Of a stretch of 64,000 nt of DNA, positions 48,291 through 62,295 are shown piece by piece. This DNA is from Pisaster brevispinus (lineage: Eukaryota > Echinodermata > Asteroidea > Forcipulatida > Asteriidae). Made by a program: the position numbers and the translations under genes. The number at the start of each line of letters is the position of its first letter. The stretch's first letter is position 1. The DNA lies in contig JAMKCF010000003.1 of NCBI GenBank assembly GCA_023634235.1, positions 18,694,742 to 18,758,741 of the forward strand. Reading direction: 5' to 3'. The notes under the pieces are model-generated. The model was not told where the DNA came from. It was given only the letters and a program-made list of their open reading frames with translations, and made no database searches.

Positions 48291-51200
48291 CCGGCAGGGT
48301 CCTTGATTCACTTTTTCTTTGTTCTAAGTCTTTAAAATTGAATCATGATTTCACTTATGAGGTAGGAATTTCGCTTGTCTTTGCGTGGAACAAATAGCCC
48401 AGTGGTTTGAAACTAGTTTGTGGTGGGTCGGGACCACGGTTCGAATCCCGGCAGTGTCCTTGATTCACTTTTTCTTTTTTCTAAGTCTTTAGATTTGAAT
48501 CATGATTTCACTTATGAGGTAATAATTTCGCTTGTCCTTGCGTGGAACACATAGCCCAGTGCTTGGGAGACAGTTTCTGGTGGATCGGGACCACGGTTCG
48601 AATCCCGGCAGGGTCCTTGATTCACTTTTTCCTTTTTCTGAGTCTAAGGATTTGAATCATGATTTAACTTATGACGTATGAATTTCGCTTGTCTTTGCGT
48701 GGAACAGATAGCCCAGTGGTTGGGAGATATTTTCTGGTGGATCGGGACCACGGTTCGAATCCCGAAAAGCTACTTGATTCACTTTTTCTTTTTTCTGAGT
48801 CTAAAGATTTGAATCATGATTTCACTTATGAGGTAAGAATTTCGCTTGTCTTTGCGTGGAACAGATAGCCCAGTGGTTGGGAGATAGTTTCTGGTGGATC
48901 GGGACAACGGTTCGAATCCCGGCAAAGTCCTTGATTACCTTTTTTTCTGAGTCTAAAGATTTGAATCATGATTTCACTTATGACGTATGAATTTCGCTTG
49001 TCTTTGCGTGGAATAGATAGCCCAGTGGTTGGGAGATAGTTTCTTGTGGATCAGGACCACGGTTCGAATCCTGGTAGGGTCTTTGATCCCCTTACATTTT
49101 TTCTGAGTCTAAAGATTTGAATCATGATTTCACTTATGAGGTAGGAATTTCGCATGTCTTTGCGTGGAACAGATAGGCCAGTGGTCGGGAGATAGTTTCT
49201 GGTGGATCGGGACCACGGTTCGAATCCCGGCAGTGTCCTTGATTAACTTTTTTTCTTTTTCAGAGTCTAAAGATTTTAATCATGATTTCACTTATGATGT
49301 AGGAATTTCGCTTGTCTTTGAGTGGAACACATAGCCCAGTGGTTTGGGAGATAGTTTCTGGTGGAGCGGGACCACGGTTCGAATCCCGACAAGGTACTTC
49401 ATTCACTTTTGTTTTCTGAGTCTAAAGATTTGAATCATGACTTCACTTATGAGGTAGGAATTTCGCTTGTCTTTGCGTGGAACAGATAGCCCAGTGGTTG
49501 GGAGATAGTTTCTGGTGGATCGGGACCACGGTTCGAATCCCGACAAAGTACTTGATTCACTTTTTCTTTTTTCTAAGTCTTAAGATTTGAATCATGACTT
49601 CTCTTATGATGTAGGAATTTCGCTTGTCTTTGCGTGAAACAGATAGCCCAGTGGTTTCGGAGATAGTTTCTGGTGGATCGGGACCCTGGTTCGAATCCCG
49701 GCAGTTACCTTGATCTTCTTTTTATTTTTTCTGAGTCTAAGGATTTGAATCATGATTTCACTTATGACGTATGAATTTCGCTTGTCTTTTCGTGGAACAG
49801 ATATCCCAGTGGTTGGGAGATAGTTTCTGGTGGATCGGGATCCCGGTTCGAATCCCGGCAGGTTCCTTGATATACTTTTTCTTTTTTCTAAGTCTTTAAA
49901 TTTGAATCATGATTTCACTCATGAGGTAGGAATTTCGCTTGTCTTTGCGTGGAACAGATAGCCCAGTGGTTGGGAGATAGTTTCTGGTGGATCGGGACCC
50001 CGGTTCGAATCCCGGCAAGGTCCTAGATTCACTTTTTCTTTATTTTGAGTCTAAAGATTTGAATCATGATTTCACTTATGAGGTAGGAATTTCGCTTGTC
50101 TTTCCGTGGAACAGATAGCCCAGTGGTTGGGAGATAGTTTCTTGTGGATCAGAACCACGGTTCGAATCAGGTAGGATCCTTGATCCCCTTACCTTTTTTC
50201 TGAGATCTAAAGATCTGAATCATGATTTTACTTATGAGGTAGGAATTTCGCATGTCTTTGCGTGGAACACATAGCCCAGTGGTTGTGAGAAAGTTTATGG
50301 TGGATCGGGACCACGGTTCGAATCCCGGCAAAGTCCTTGATTAACTTCTTTTTTTTCTGAGTCTAAGGATTTGAATCATGATTTAACTTAAGACGTATGA
50401 ATTTCGCTTGTCTTTGCGTGGAACAGATAGCCCAGTGGTTGGGAGATAGTTTCTGGTGGATCGGGACCACGGTTCGAATACCGGCAAAGTCCTTGATTTA
50501 CTTTTTCTTTTTTCTCAGTCTTTAGATTTGAATCATGATTTCACATATGAGGTAGGAATTTCGCTTGTCTTTGCGTGGAACAAATAGCCCAGTGGTTGGG
50601 AGATAGTTTGTGGTGGATCGGGACCCCAGTTCGAATCTCGTCAGTGTTCTTGATTCACTTTTTTCTTTTTCTGAGTCTAACGATTTGAATCATGATTTCA
50701 CTTATGACGTAGGAATTTCGCTAGTCTTTGCGTGGAACACATAGCCCAGTGGTTGGGAGATAGTTTGTGGTGGATCGGGACCCCAGTTCGAATCCCGGCA
50801 GGGTCCTTGATTCACTTTTTCTTTGTTCTAAGTCTTTAAAATTGAATCATGATTTCACTTATGAGGTAGGAATTTCGCTTGTCTTTGCGTGGAACAAATA
50901 GCCCAGTGGTTTGAAACTAGTTTGTGGTGGGTCGGGACCACGGTTCGAATCCCGTCAGTGTTCTTGATTCACTTTTTCCTTTTTCTGAGTCTAACGATTT
51001 GAATCATGATTTCACTTATGTGGTAGGAATTTCGCTTGTCTTTGCGTGGAACAAATAGCCCAGTGGTTGGGAGATATTTTCTGGTGGATCGGGACCACGG
51101 TTCGAATCCCGAAAAGCTACTTGATTCACTTTTTCTTTTTTCTGAGTCTAAAGATTTGAATCATGATTTCACTTATGAGGTAAGAATTTCGCTTGTCTTT

Positions 51201-54200
51201 GCGTGGAACAGATAGCCCAGTGGTTGGGAGATAGTTTCTTGTGGATCAGGACCACGGTTCGAATCCTGGTAGGGTCTTTGATCCCCTTACATTTTTTCTG
51301 AGTCTAAAGATTTGAATCATGATTTCACTTATGAGGTAGGAATTTCGCATGTCTTTGCGTGGAACAGATAGGCCAGTGGTCGGGAGATAGTTTCTGGTGG
51401 ATCGGGACCACGGTTCGAATCCCGGCAGTGTCCTTGATTCACTTTTTTCTTTTTCAGAGTCTAAAGATTTTAATCATGATTTCACTTATGATGTAGGAAT
51501 TTCGCTTGTCTTTGCGTGGAACAGATAGCCCAGTGGTTGGGAGATAGTTTCTGGTGGATCGGGACCACGGTTCGAATCCCGGCAGGGTCCTTGATTCACT
51601 TTTTCTTTGTTCTAAGTCTTTAAAATTGAATCATGATTTCACTTATGAGGTAGGAATTTCGCTTGTCTTTGCGTGGAACAAATAGCCCAGTGGTTTGAAA
51701 CTAGTTTGTGGTGGGTCGGGACCACGGTTCGAATCCCGGCAGTGTCCTTGATTCACTTTTTCTTTTTTCTAAGTCTTTAGATTTGAATCATGATTTCACT
51801 TATGAGGTAATAATTTCGCTTGTCCTTGCGTGGAACACATAGCCCAGTGCTTGGGAGACAGTTTCTGGTGGATCGGGACCACGGTTCGAATCCCGGCAGG
51901 GTCCTTGATTCACTTTTTCCTTTTTCTGAGTCTAAGGATTTGAATCATGATTTAACTTATGACGTATGAATTTCGCTTGTCTTTGCGTGGAACAGATAGC
52001 CCAGTGGTTGGGAGATATTTTCTGGTGGATCGGGACCACGGTTCGAATCCCGAAAAGCTACTTGATTCACTTTTTCTTTTTTCTGAGTCTAAAGATTTGA
52101 ATCATGATTTCACTTATGAGGTAAGAATTTCGCTTGTCTTTGCGTGGAACAGATAGCCCAGTGGTTGGGAGATAGTTTCTGGTGGATCGGGACAACGGTT
52201 CGAATCCCGGCAAAGTCCTTGATTACCTTTTTTTCTGAGTCTAAAGATTTGAATCATGATTTCACTTATGACGTATGAATTTCGCTTGTCTTTGCGTGGA
52301 ATAGATAGCCCAGTGGTTGGGAGATAGTTTCTTGTGGATCAGGACCACGGTTCGAATCCTGGTAGGGTCTTTGATCCCCTTACATTTTTTCTGAGTCTAA
52401 AGATTTGAATCATGATTTCACTTATGAGGTAGGAATTTCGCATGTCTTTGCGTGGAACAGATAGGCCAGTGGTCGGGAGATAGTTTCTGGTGGATCGGGA
52501 CCACGGTTCGAATCCCGGCAGTGTCCTTGATTAACTTTTTTTCTTTTTCAGAGTCTAAAGATTTTAATCATGATTTCACTTATGATGTAGGAATTTCGCT
52601 TGTCTTTGAGTGGAACACATAGCCCAGTGGTTTGGGAGATAGTTTCTGGTGGAGCGGGACCACGGTTCGAATCCCGACAAGGTACTTCATTCACTTTTGT
52701 TTTCTGAGTCTAAAGATTTGAATCATGACTTCACTTATGAGGTAGGAATTTCGCTTGTCTTTGCGTGGAACAGATAGCCCAGTGGTTGGGAGATAGTTTC
52801 TGGTGGATCGGGACCACGGTTCGAATCCCGACAAAGTACTTGATTCACTTTTTCTTTTTTCTAAGTCTTAAGATTTGAATCATGACTTCTCTTATGATGT
52901 AGGAATTTCGCTTGTCTTTGCGTGAAACAGATAGCCCAGTGGTTTCGGAGATAGTTTCTGGTGGATCGGGACCCTGGTTCGAATCCCGGCAGTTACCTTG
53001 ATCTTCTTTTTATTTTTTCTGAGTCTAAGGATTTGAATCATGATTTCACTTATGACGTATGAATTTCGCTTGTCTTTTCGTGGAACAGATATCCCAGTGG
53101 TTGGGAGATAGTTTCTGGTGGATCGGGATCCCGGTTCGAATCCCGGCAGGTTCCTTGATATACTTTTTCTTTTTTCTAAGTCTTTAAATTTGAATCATGA
53201 TTTCACTCATGAGGTAGGAATTTCGCTTGTCTTTGCGTGGAACAGATAGCCCAGTGGTTGGGAGATAGTTTCTGGTGGATCGGGACCCCGGTTCGAATCC
53301 CGGCAAGGTCCTAGATTCACTTTTTCTTTATTTTGAGTCTAAAGATTTGAATCATGATTTCACTTATGAGGTAGGAATTTCGCTTGTCTTTCCGTGGAAC
53401 AGATAGCCCAGTGGTTGGGAGATAGTTTCTTGTGGATCAGAACCACGGTTCGAATCAGGTAGGATCCTTGATCCCCTTACCTTTTTTCTGAGATCTAAAG
53501 ATCTGAATCATGATTTTACTTATGAGGTAGGAATTTCGCATGTCTTTGCGTGGAACACATAGCCCAGTGGTTGTGAGAAAGTTTATGGTGGATCGGGACC
53601 ACGGTTCGAATCCCGGCAAAGTCCTTGATTAACTTCTTTTTTTTCTGAGTCTAAGGATTTGAATCATGATTTAACTTAAGACGTATGAATTTCGCTTGTC
53701 TTTGCGTGGAACAGATAGCCCAGTGGTTGGGAGATAGTTTCTGGTGGATCGGGACCACGGTTCGAATACCGGCAAAGTCCTTGATTTACTTTTTCTTTTT
53801 TCTCAGTCTTTAGATTTGAATCATGATTTCACATATGAGGTAGGAATTTCGCTTGTCTTTGCGTGGAACAAATAGCCCAGTGGTTGGGAGATAGTTTGTG
53901 GTGGATCGGGACCCCAGTTCGAATCTCGTCAGTGTTCTTGATTCACTTTTTTCTTTTTCTGAGTCTAACGATTTGAATCATGATTTCACTTATGACGTAG
54001 GAATTTCGCTAGTCTTTGCGTGGAACACATAGCCCAGTGGTTGGGAGATAGTTTGTGGTGGATCGGGACCCCAGTTCGAATCCCGGCAGGGTCCTTGATT
54101 CACTTTTTCTTTGTTCTAAGTCTTTAAAATTGAATCATGATTTCACTTATGAGGTAGGAATTTCGCTTGTCTTTGCGTGGAACAAATAGCCCAGTGGTTT

Positions 54201-54866
54201 GAAACTAGTTTGTGGTGGGTCGGGACCACGGTTCGAATCCCGTCAGTGTTCTTGATTCACTTTTTCCTTTTTCTGAGTCTAACGATTTGAATCATGATTT
54301 CACTTATGTGGTAGGAATTTCGCTTGTCTTTGCGTGGAACAAATAGCCCAGTGGTTGGGAGATATTTTCTGGTGGATCGGGACCACGGTTCGAATCCCGA
54401 AAAGCTACTTGATTCACTTTTTCTTTTTTCTGAGTCTAAAGATTTGAATCATGATTTCACTTATGAGGTAAGAATTTCGCTTGTCTTTGCGTGGAACAGA
54501 TAGCCCAGTGGTTGGGAGATAGTTTCTTGTGGATCAGGACCACGGTTCGAATCCTGGTAGGGTCTTTGATCCCCTTACATTTTTTCTGAGTCTAAAGATT
54601 TGAATCATGATTTCACTTATGAGGTAGGAATTTCGCATGTCTTTGCGTGGAACAGATAGGCCAGTGGTCGGGAGATAGTTTCTGGTGGATCGGGACCACG
54701 GTTCGAATCCCGGCAGTGTCCTTGATTCACTTTTTTCTTTTTCAGAGTCTAAAGATTTTAATCATGATTTCACTTATGATGTAGGAATTTCGCTTGTCTT
54801 TGCGTGGAACAGATAGCCCAGTGGTTGGGAGATAGTTTCTGGTGGATCGGGACCACGGTTCGAATC
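48291..54866 (+). repeat. Higher-order repeat, 3,288-bp unit (21 monomers), two copies
   Basis: About 48291-51578 recurs at 51579-54866. Checked markers include 48671/51959, 49081/52369, 49573/52861 and 50621/53909, all exactly 3,288 bp apart. Distinct monomers include one with a B box cut to GGTTCGAATCAGG (near 50160 and 53448) and one with ATAGGCCAGTGGTCGGG in the A-box region. Tails such as CCCCTTACATTTTTTC still keep a T6 run. Confidence 0.87.
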
Positions 54867-57530
54867 CCGACAAAGTACTTGATTCACTTTTTCTTTTTTC
54901 TAAGTCTTAAGATTTGAATCATGACTTCTCTTATGATGTAGGAATTTCGCTTGTCTTTGCGTGAAACAGATAGCCCAGTGGTTTCGGAGATAGTTTCTGG
55001 TGGATCGGGACCCTGGTTCGAATCCCGGCAGTGTCCTTGATCTTCTTTTTATTTTTTCTGAGTCTAAGGATTTGAATCATGATTTCACTTATGACGTATG
55101 AATTTCGCTTGTCTTTTCGTGGAACAGATATCCCAGTGGTTGGGAGATAGTTTCTGGTGGATCGGGATCCCGGTTCGAATCCCGGCAGGTTCCTTGATAT
55201 ACTTTTTCTTTTTTCTAAGTCTTTAAATTTGAATCATGATTTCACTCATGAGGTAGGAATTTCGCTTGTCTTTGCGTGGAACAGATAGCCCAGTGGTTGG
55301 GAGATAGTTTCTGGTGGATCGGGACCCCGGTTCGAATCCCGGCAAGGTCCTAGATTCACTTTTTCTTTATTTTGAGTCTAAAGATTTGAATCATGATTTC
55401 ACTTATGAGGTAGGAATTTCGCTTGTCTTTGCGTGGAACAGATAGCCCAGTGGTTGGGAGATAGTTTCTTGTGGATCAGAACCACGGTTCGAATCAGGTA
55501 GGATCCTTGATCCCCTTACCTTTTTTCTGAGATCTAAAGATCTGAATCATGATTTTACTTATGAGGTAGGAATTTCGCATGTCTTTGCGTGGAACACATA
55601 GCCCAGTGGTTGTGAGAAAGTTTATGGTGGATCGGGACCACGGTTCGAATCCCGGCAAAGTCCTTGATTAACTTTTTTTTTTCTGAGTCTAAGGATTTGA
55701 ATCATGATTTAACTTATGACGTATGAATTTCGCTTGTCTTTGCGTGGAACAGATAGCCCAGTGGTTGGGAGATATTTTCTGGTGGATCGGGACCACGGTT
55801 CGAATCCCGAAAAGCTACTTGATTCACTTTTTCTTTTTTCTGAGTCTAAAGATTTGAATCATGATTTCACTTATGAGGTAAGAATTTCGCTTGTCTTTGC
55901 GTGGAACAGATAGCCCAGTGGTTGGGAGATAGTTTCTGGTGGATCGGGACAACGGTTCGAATCCCGGCAAAGTCCTTGATTACCTTTTTTTTCTGAGTCT
56001 AAAGATTTGAATCATGATTTCACTTATGACGTATGAATTTCGCTTGTCTTTGCGTGGAACAGATAGCCCAGTGGTTGGTAGATAGTTTCTGGTGGATCGG
56101 GACCACGGTTCGAATCCGGCAGGGTCGTTGATTCGCTTTTTTTCTTTTGTCTAAGTCTTTAGATTTGAATCATGATTTCACTTATGAGGTAGGAATTTCG
56201 ATTGTCTTTGCGTGGAATAGATAGCCCAGTGGTTGGGAGATAGTTTCTTGTGGATCAGGACCACGGTTCGAATCCTGGTAGGGTCTTTGATCCCCTTAAA
56301 TTTTTTCTGAGTCTAAAGATTTGAATCATGATTTCACTTATGAGGTAAGAATTTCGCTTGTCTTTGCGTGGAACAGATAGGCCAGTGGTCGGGAGATAGT
56401 TTCTGGTGGATCGGGACCACGGTTCGAATCCCGGCAGTGTCCTTGATTCACTTTTTTCTTTTTCAGAGTCTAAAGATTTTAATCATGATTTCACTTATGA
56501 TGTAGGAATTTCGCTTGTCTTTGCGTGGAACAGATAGCCCAGTGGTTGGGAGATAGTTTCTGGTGGATCGGGACCACGGTTCGAATCCCGACAAAGTACT
56601 TGATTCACTTTTTCTTTTTTCTAAGTCTTAAGATTTGAATCATGACTTCTCTTATGATGTAGGAATTTCGCTTGTCTTTGCGTGAAACAGATAGCCCAGT
56701 GGTTTCGGAGATAGTTTCTGGTGGATCGGGACCCTGGTTCGAATCCCGGCAGTGTCCTTGATCTTCTTTTTATTTTTTCTGAGTCTAAGGATTTGAATCA
56801 TGATTTCACTTATGACGTATGAATTTCGCTTGTCTTTTCGTGGAACAGATATCCCAGTGGTTGGGAGATAGTTTCTGGTGGATCGGGATCCCGGTTCGAA
56901 TCCCGGCAGGTTCCTTGATATACTTTTTCTTTTTTCTAAGTCTTTAAATTTGAATCATGATTTCACTCATGAGGTAGGAATTTCGCTTGTCTTTGCGTGG
57001 AACAGATAGCCCAGTGGTTGGGAGATAGTTTCTGGTGGATCGGGACCCCGGTTCGAATCCCGGCAAGGTCCTAGATTCACTTTTTCTTTATTTTGAGTCT
57101 AAAGATTTGAATCATGATTTCACTTATGAGGTAGGAATTTCGCTTGTCTTTGCGTGGAACAGATAGCCCAGTGGTTGGGAGATAGTTTCTTGTGGATCAG
57201 AACCACGGTTCGAATCAGGTAGGATCCTTGATCCCCTTACCTTTTTTCTGAGATCTAAAGATCTGAATCATGATTTTACTTATGAGGTAGGAATTTCGCA
57301 TGTCTTTGCGTGGAACACATAGCCCAGTGGTTGTGAGAAAGTTTATGGTGGATCGGGACCACGGTTCGAATCCCGGCAAAGTCCTTGATTAACTTTTTTT
57401 TTTCTGAGTCTAAGGATTTGAATCATGATTTAACTTATGACGTATGAATTTCGCTTGTCTTTGCGTGGAACAGATAGCCCAGTGGTTGGGAGATATTTTC
57501 TGGTGGATCGGGACCACGGTTCGAATCCCA
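54867..57530 (+). repeat. 1,721-bp (11-monomer) repeat of the right-hand family
   Basis: At about 54866 the sequence jumps back to the monomers found near 49550 and 52840. The segment 54540-55805 recurs at about 56261-57526 with a shift of 1,721 bp (for example 54900/56621 and 55716/57437). The register of monomers is kept at the jump. Confidence 0.8.
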
Positions 57531-60500
57531 GCAGGGTCCTTGCTTCACTTTTTTTGTCTAAGTCTTTAGATTTGAATCATGATTTCACATATGAGGTAGG
57601 AATTTCGCTTGTCTTTGCGTGGAACAAATAGCACAGTGGTTGGGAGATAGTTTGTGGTGGGTCGGGACAACGGTTCGAATCCCGTCAGTGTTCTTGATTC
57701 ACTTTTTCCTTTTTCTGAGTCTAACGATTTGAATCATGATTTCACTTATGTGGTAGGAATTTCGCTTGTCTTTGCGTGGAACAGATAGCCCAGTGGTTGG
57801 GAGATAGTTTCTGGTGGATTGGGACCCCGCTTCGAATCCCGGCAGTGTCCTTGATTCACTCTTTCTTTTTCCTAAGTCTTTAGATTTGAATCGTGATTTC
57901 ACTTATGACGTAGGAATTTCGCTAGTCTTTGCGTGGAACAGATAGCCCAGTGGTTGGGAGATAGTTCGCGGTGGATCGGGACCACGGTTCGAATCCCGAC
58001 AAGGTCCTTGGTTCACTTTGTTTGTCTGAGTCTAATGATTTGAATCCTGATTTCAGTTATGAGGTAGGAATTTCGCTTGTCTTTGCGTGGACCAGATAGC
58101 CCAGTGGTTGGGAGATAGTTTCTGGTGGATCGGGACCCCGGTTCGAATCCCGACAAGGTCCTAGATTCACTTTTTTATTTTCCTAAGTCTTAAGATTTGA
58201 ATCATGATTTCACTTATGAGGTATAAATTTCGCTTGTCTTTGCGTGGAACAAATAGCCAAGTGGTTGGGAGATAGTTCGGGTGGGTCGGGACCACGGTTC
58301 GAATCCCGGCAGTGTTCTTGATTCACTTTTTCCTTTTTCTGAGTCTAAAGATTTGAATCATGATTTCACTTATGTGGTAGGAATTTTCCTTGTCTTTGCG
58401 TGGAACAGATAGCCCAGTGGTTGGGAGATAGTTTCTGGTGGATCGCGATCACGGTTCGAATCCTGACAGTGTCCTTCATCTTCTTTTTCTTGTTTAATGA
58501 GTCTAATGATTTGAATCATGATTTCACTTATGTGGTAGGAATTTCGCTTGTCTTTGCGTGGAACAGATAGCCCTGTGGTTGGAGATAGTTTCTGGTGGAT
58601 CGGGACCACGGTTCGAATACCGGCAAAGTCCTTGATTTACTTTTTCTTTTTTCTCAGTCTTTAGATTTGAATCATGATTTCACATATGAGGTAGGAATTT
58701 CGCTTGTCTTTGCGTGGAACAAATAGCCCAGTGGTTGGGAGGTAGTTTGTGGTGGATCGGGACCCCAGTTCGAATCCCGGCAGGGTCCTTGATTCACTTT
58801 TTCTTTGTTCTAAGTCTTTAAAATTGAATCATGATTTCACTTATGATGTAGGAATTTCGCTTGTCTTTGCGTGGAACAAATAGCCCAGTGGTTTGAAAAT
58901 AGTTTGTGGTGGGTCGGGACCACGGTTCGAATCCCGTCAGTGTTCTTGATTCACTTTTTCCTTTTTCTGAGTCTAAAGATTTGAATCATGATTTCAGTTA
59001 TGTGGTAGGAATTTCGCTTGTCTTTGCGTGGAACAGAAAGCCCAGTGGTTGGGAGATAGTTCGGGTGGGTCGGGACCACGGTTCGAATCCCTGCAGTGTT
59101 CTTGATTCACTTTTTCCTTTTTCTAAGTCTTTAAATTTGAATCATGATTTCACTTATGAGGTAGGAATTTCGCTTGTCTTTGCGTGGAACAGATAGCCCA
59201 GTGGTTGGGAGATAGTTTCTGGTGGATCGGGACCACGGTTCGAATCCGGCAGGGTCCTTGATTCGCTTTTTTTCTTTTGTCTAAGTCTTTAGATTTGAAT
59301 CATGATTTCACTTATGAGGTAGGAATTTCGATTGTCTTTGCGTGGAATAGATAGCCCAGTGGTTGGGAGATAGTTTCTTGTGGATCAGGACCACGGTTCG
59401 AATCCTGGTAGGGTCTTTGATCCCCTTACATTTTTTCTAAGTCTTAAGATTTGAATCATGATTTCACTTATGAGGTATAAATTTCGCTTGTCTTTGCGTG
59501 GAACAAATAGCCAAGTGGTTGGGAGATAGTTCGGGTGGGTCGGGACCACGGTTCGAATCCCGGCAGTGTTCTTGATTCACTTTTTCCTTTTTCTGAGTCT
59601 AAAGATTTGAATCATGATTTCACTTATGTGGTAGGAATTTCCCTTGTCTTTGCGTGGAACAGATAGCCCAGTGGTTGGGAGATAGTTTCTGGTGGATCGC
59701 GATCACGGTTCGAATCCTGACAGTGTCCTTCATCTTCTTTTTCTTGTTTAATGAGTCTAATGATTTGAATCATGATTTCACTTATGTGGTAGGAATTTCG
59801 CTTGTCTTTGCGTGGAACAGATAGCCCTGTGGTTGGGAGATAGTTTCTGGTGGATCGGGACCACGGTTCGAATACCGGCAAAGTCCTTGATTTACTTTTT
59901 CTTTTTTCTCAGTCTTTAGATTTGAATCATGATTTCACATATGAGGTAGGAATTTCGCTTGTCTTTGCGTGGAACAAATAGCCCAGTGGTTGGGAGGTAG
60001 TTTGTGGTGGATCGGGACCCCAGTTCGAATCCCGGCAGGGTCCTTGATTCACTTTTTCTTTGTTCTAAGTCTTTAAAATTGAATCATGATTTCACTTATG
60101 AGGTAGGAATTTCGCTTGTCTTTGCGTGGAACAAATAGCCCAGTGGTTTGAAAATAGTTTGTGGTGGGTCAGGACCACGGTTCGAATCCCGTCAGTGTTC
60201 TTGATTCACTTTTTCCTTTTTCTGAGTCTAACGATTTGAATCATGATTTCACTTATGTGGTAGGAATTTCGCTTGTCTTTGCGTGGAACAAATAGCCCAG
60301 TGGTTGGGAGATAGTTTGTGGTGGATCGGGACCCCGGTTCGAATCCCGGCAGGGTCCTTGATTCACTTTTTCCTTTTTCTGAGTCTAAAAATTTGAATCA
60401 TGATTTCACTTTTGAGGTAGATAATTCGCTTGTCTTTGCGTGGAACAGAAAGCCCAGTGGTTGGGAGATAGTTTCTGGTGGAGCGGGACCACGGTTCGAA

Positions 60501-62295
60501 TCCCTGCAGTGTTCTTGATTCACTTTTTCCTTTTTCTAAGTCTTTAAATTTGAATCATGATTTCACTTATGAGGTAGGAATTTCGCTTGTCTTTGCGTGG
60601 AACAGATAGCCCAGTGGTTGGGAGATAGTTTCTGGTGGATCGGGACCACGGTTCGAATCCGGCAGGGTCCTTGATTCGCTTTTTTTCTTTTGTCTAAGTC
60701 TTTAGATTTGAATCATGATTTCACTTATGAGGTAGGAATTTCGATTGTCTTTGCGTGGAATAGATAGCCCAGTGGTTGGGAGATAGTTTCTTGTGGATCA
60801 GGACCACGGTTCGAATCCTGGTAGGGTCTTTGATCCCCTTTCATTTTTTCTGAGTCTAAAGATTTGAATCATGATTTCACTTATGAGGTAGGAATTTCGC
60901 ATGTCTTTGCGTGGAACAGATAGGCCAGTGGTCGGGAGATAGTTTCTGGTGGATCGGGACCACGGTTCGAATCCCGGCAGTGTCCTTGATTCACTTTTTT
61001 CTTTTTCAGAGTCTAAAGATTTTAATCATGATTTCACTTATGATGTAGGAATTTCGCTTGTCTTTGAGTGGAACACATAGCCCAGTGGTTTGGGAGATAG
61101 TTTCTGGTGGAGCGGGACCACCGTTCGAATCCCGACAAGGTCCTAGATTCACTTTTTCTTTTTTCTGAGTCTAAAGATTTGAATCATGATTTCACTTATG
61201 ACTTATGAATTTCGCTTGTCTTTGCGTGGAACAGATAGCCCAGTGGTTGGGAGATAGTTTCTGGTGGATCGGGACCACGGTTCGAATACCGGCAAAGTCC
61301 TTGATTTACTTTTTCTTTTTTCTCAGTCTTTAGATTTGAATCATGATTTCACATATGAGGTAGGAATTTCGCTTGTCTTTGCGTGGAACAAATAGCCCAG
61401 TGGTTGGGAGATAGTTTGTGGTGGATCGGGACCCCAGTTCGAATCTCGTCAGTGTTCTTGATTCGCTTTTTTTCTTTTGTCTAAGTCTTTAGATTTGAAT
61501 CATGATTTCACTTATGAGGTAGGAATTTCGATTGTCTTTGCGTGGAATAGATAGCCCAGTGGTTGGGAGATAGTTTCTTGTGGATCAGGACCACGGTTCG
61601 AATCCTGGTAGGGTCTTTGATCCCCTTTCATTTTTTCTGAGTCTAAAGATTTGAATCATGATTTCACTTATGAGGTAGGAATTTCGCATGTCTTTGCGTG
61701 GAACAGATAGGCCAGTGGTCGGGAGATAGTTTCTGGTGGATCGGGACCACGGTTCGAATCCCGGCAGTGTCCTTGATTCACTTTTTTCTTTTTCAGAGTC
61801 TAAAGATTTTAATCATGATTTCACTTATGATGTAGGAATTTCGCTTGTCTTTGAGTGGAACACATAGCCCAGTGGTTTGGGAGATAGTTTCTGGTGGAGC
61901 GGGACCACCGTTCGAATCCCGACAAGGTCCTAGATTCACTTTTTCTTTTTTCTGAGTCTAAAGATTTGAATCATGATTTCACTTATGACTTATGAATTTC
62001 GCTTGTCTTTGCGTGGAACAGATAGCCCAGTGGTTGGGAGATAGTTTCTGGTGGATCGGGACCACGGTTCGAATCCGGCAGGGTCCTTGATTCGCTTTTT
62101 TTCTTTTGTCTAAGTCTTTAGATTTGAATCATGATTTCACTTATGAGGTAGGAATTTCGATTGTCTTTGCGTGGAATAGATAGCCCAGTGGTTGGGAGAT
62201 AGTTTCTTGTGGATCAGGACCACGGTTCGAATCCTGGTAGGGTCTTTGATCCCCTTTCATTTTTTCTGAGTCTAAAGATTTGAATCATGATTTCA
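57531..62295 (+). repeat. Array block I: 4-, 5-, 8- and 9-monomer duplications
   Basis: A marker GATTCGCT in the tail lies at 56130, 59260, 60673, 61460 and 62089; the last four are separated by 1,413, 787 and 629 bp (9, 5 and 4 monomers). The segment near 58190-58970 recurs near 59440-60230 with a shift close to 1,254 bp. Copies with GGTTCGAATCCGGC have lost one C and form a cleaner 3-bp CGG/CCG stem. Confidence 0.75.
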
